Shown here: piece after piece, positions 6,761-6,876 of the stretch
Position numbering within the stretch: position 1 is the stretch's first letter
Layout: every line of letters begins with the position of its first letter
Source of the DNA: Acidobacteriaceae bacterium
GTDB taxonomy: Bacteria; Acidobacteriota; Terriglobia; Terriglobales; Acidobacteriaceae
Direction: 5' to 3'
DNA: 6,876 bases
Assembly: GCA_003156235.1 (NCBI GenBank)
Contig: PMGP01000189.1
Span: 1-6,876, forward strand
Made by a program: the position numbers and the translations under genes
Notes under the pieces: model-generated
Databases searched by the model: none
What the model saw: only the letters and a program-made list of their open reading frames with translations
What the model was told of the DNA's origin: nothing

Positions 6761-6876
6761 TTATGCCTTCTTGGCTTCCAGCAGCGCGTTGACTTTGGCC
6801 ATCACTGGGAAGGCGTCGGCAACGTAGACCACATCCGCCTTGCCGCGCGTCCAGCCGCAGTTGGGGTCCAGGCTGA
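6761..6876 (-). CDS. C-terminal end of an unrecognised protein (truncated by window edge)
   Basis: The minus strand is open from the window end to TAA at 6761-6763, giving 37 residues that include LDPNCGWTRGKAD, VVYVADAFPVMAKVN and a charged tail ending EAKKA. Codons are GC-rich at third positions and there are no internal stops, as expected of a real gene end. I do not recognise the family. It is transcribed in the same direction as the deoxyhypusine-synthase-like gene and lies 99 bases upstream of it, so a polyamine-related role is possible, but the hairpin between them argues against a simple operon. Confidence 0.6.
   Translation of the reverse strand, partial: SLDPNCGWTRGKADVVYVADAFPVMAKVNALLEAKKA

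Overview
The window looks like a chromosomal segment from an Acidobacteriota soil bacterium (Terriglobia / Acidobacteriaceae-like). This is inferred from protein flavour, not from a marker gene: a winged-helix regulator fused to a membrane domain, a secreted protein type I associate with that phylum, GC-rich codon use, and short palindromic repeats with GGCTTTAGCC-like cores. No rRNA, tRNA, CRISPR array or intact mobile element is visible.

Layout. (1) 1-2132, plus strand: the C-terminal three quarters of UvrA, the nucleotide-excision-repair ATPase, cut by the window edge. A perfect 11-bp inverted repeat lies inside its coding sequence. (2) 2157-3059, minus strand, convergent with uvrA: a one-component regulator with an N-terminal OmpR/PhoB-type winged helix and four predicted C-terminal membrane segments. 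(3) 3324-4139, plus strand, divergent from the regulator: a secreted or envelope protein of unknown function. (4) 4140-4343: a repeat-dense intergenic island. (5) 4344-5045 and 5042-5437, plus strand: a CDP-alcohol phosphatidyltransferase and a GtrA-family membrane protein overlapping by four bases, an apparent envelope-lipid or lipid-linked-sugar operon. (6) 5438-5689: a decayed VapC toxin C-terminus and two hairpins, one of them a good intrinsic terminator for the next gene. (7) 5690-6661, minus strand: a bacterial deoxyhypusine-synthase homologue, probably a polyamine or guanidino-polyamine enzyme. (8) 6761-6876, minus strand: the last 37 residues of an unrecognised protein, cut by the window end.

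How the genes relate. The phosphatidyltransferase/GtrA pair is the only clear operon. The regulator and the secreted-protein gene share a 264-bp divergent intergenic region, so the regulator might control that gene, itself, or both; this is inference. I see no defence island, phage or secretion system. The points most worth a second look are the palindrome inside uvrA, the altered active site of the deoxyhypusine-synthase homologue, the coupled lipid operon, and the several families of short repeats.
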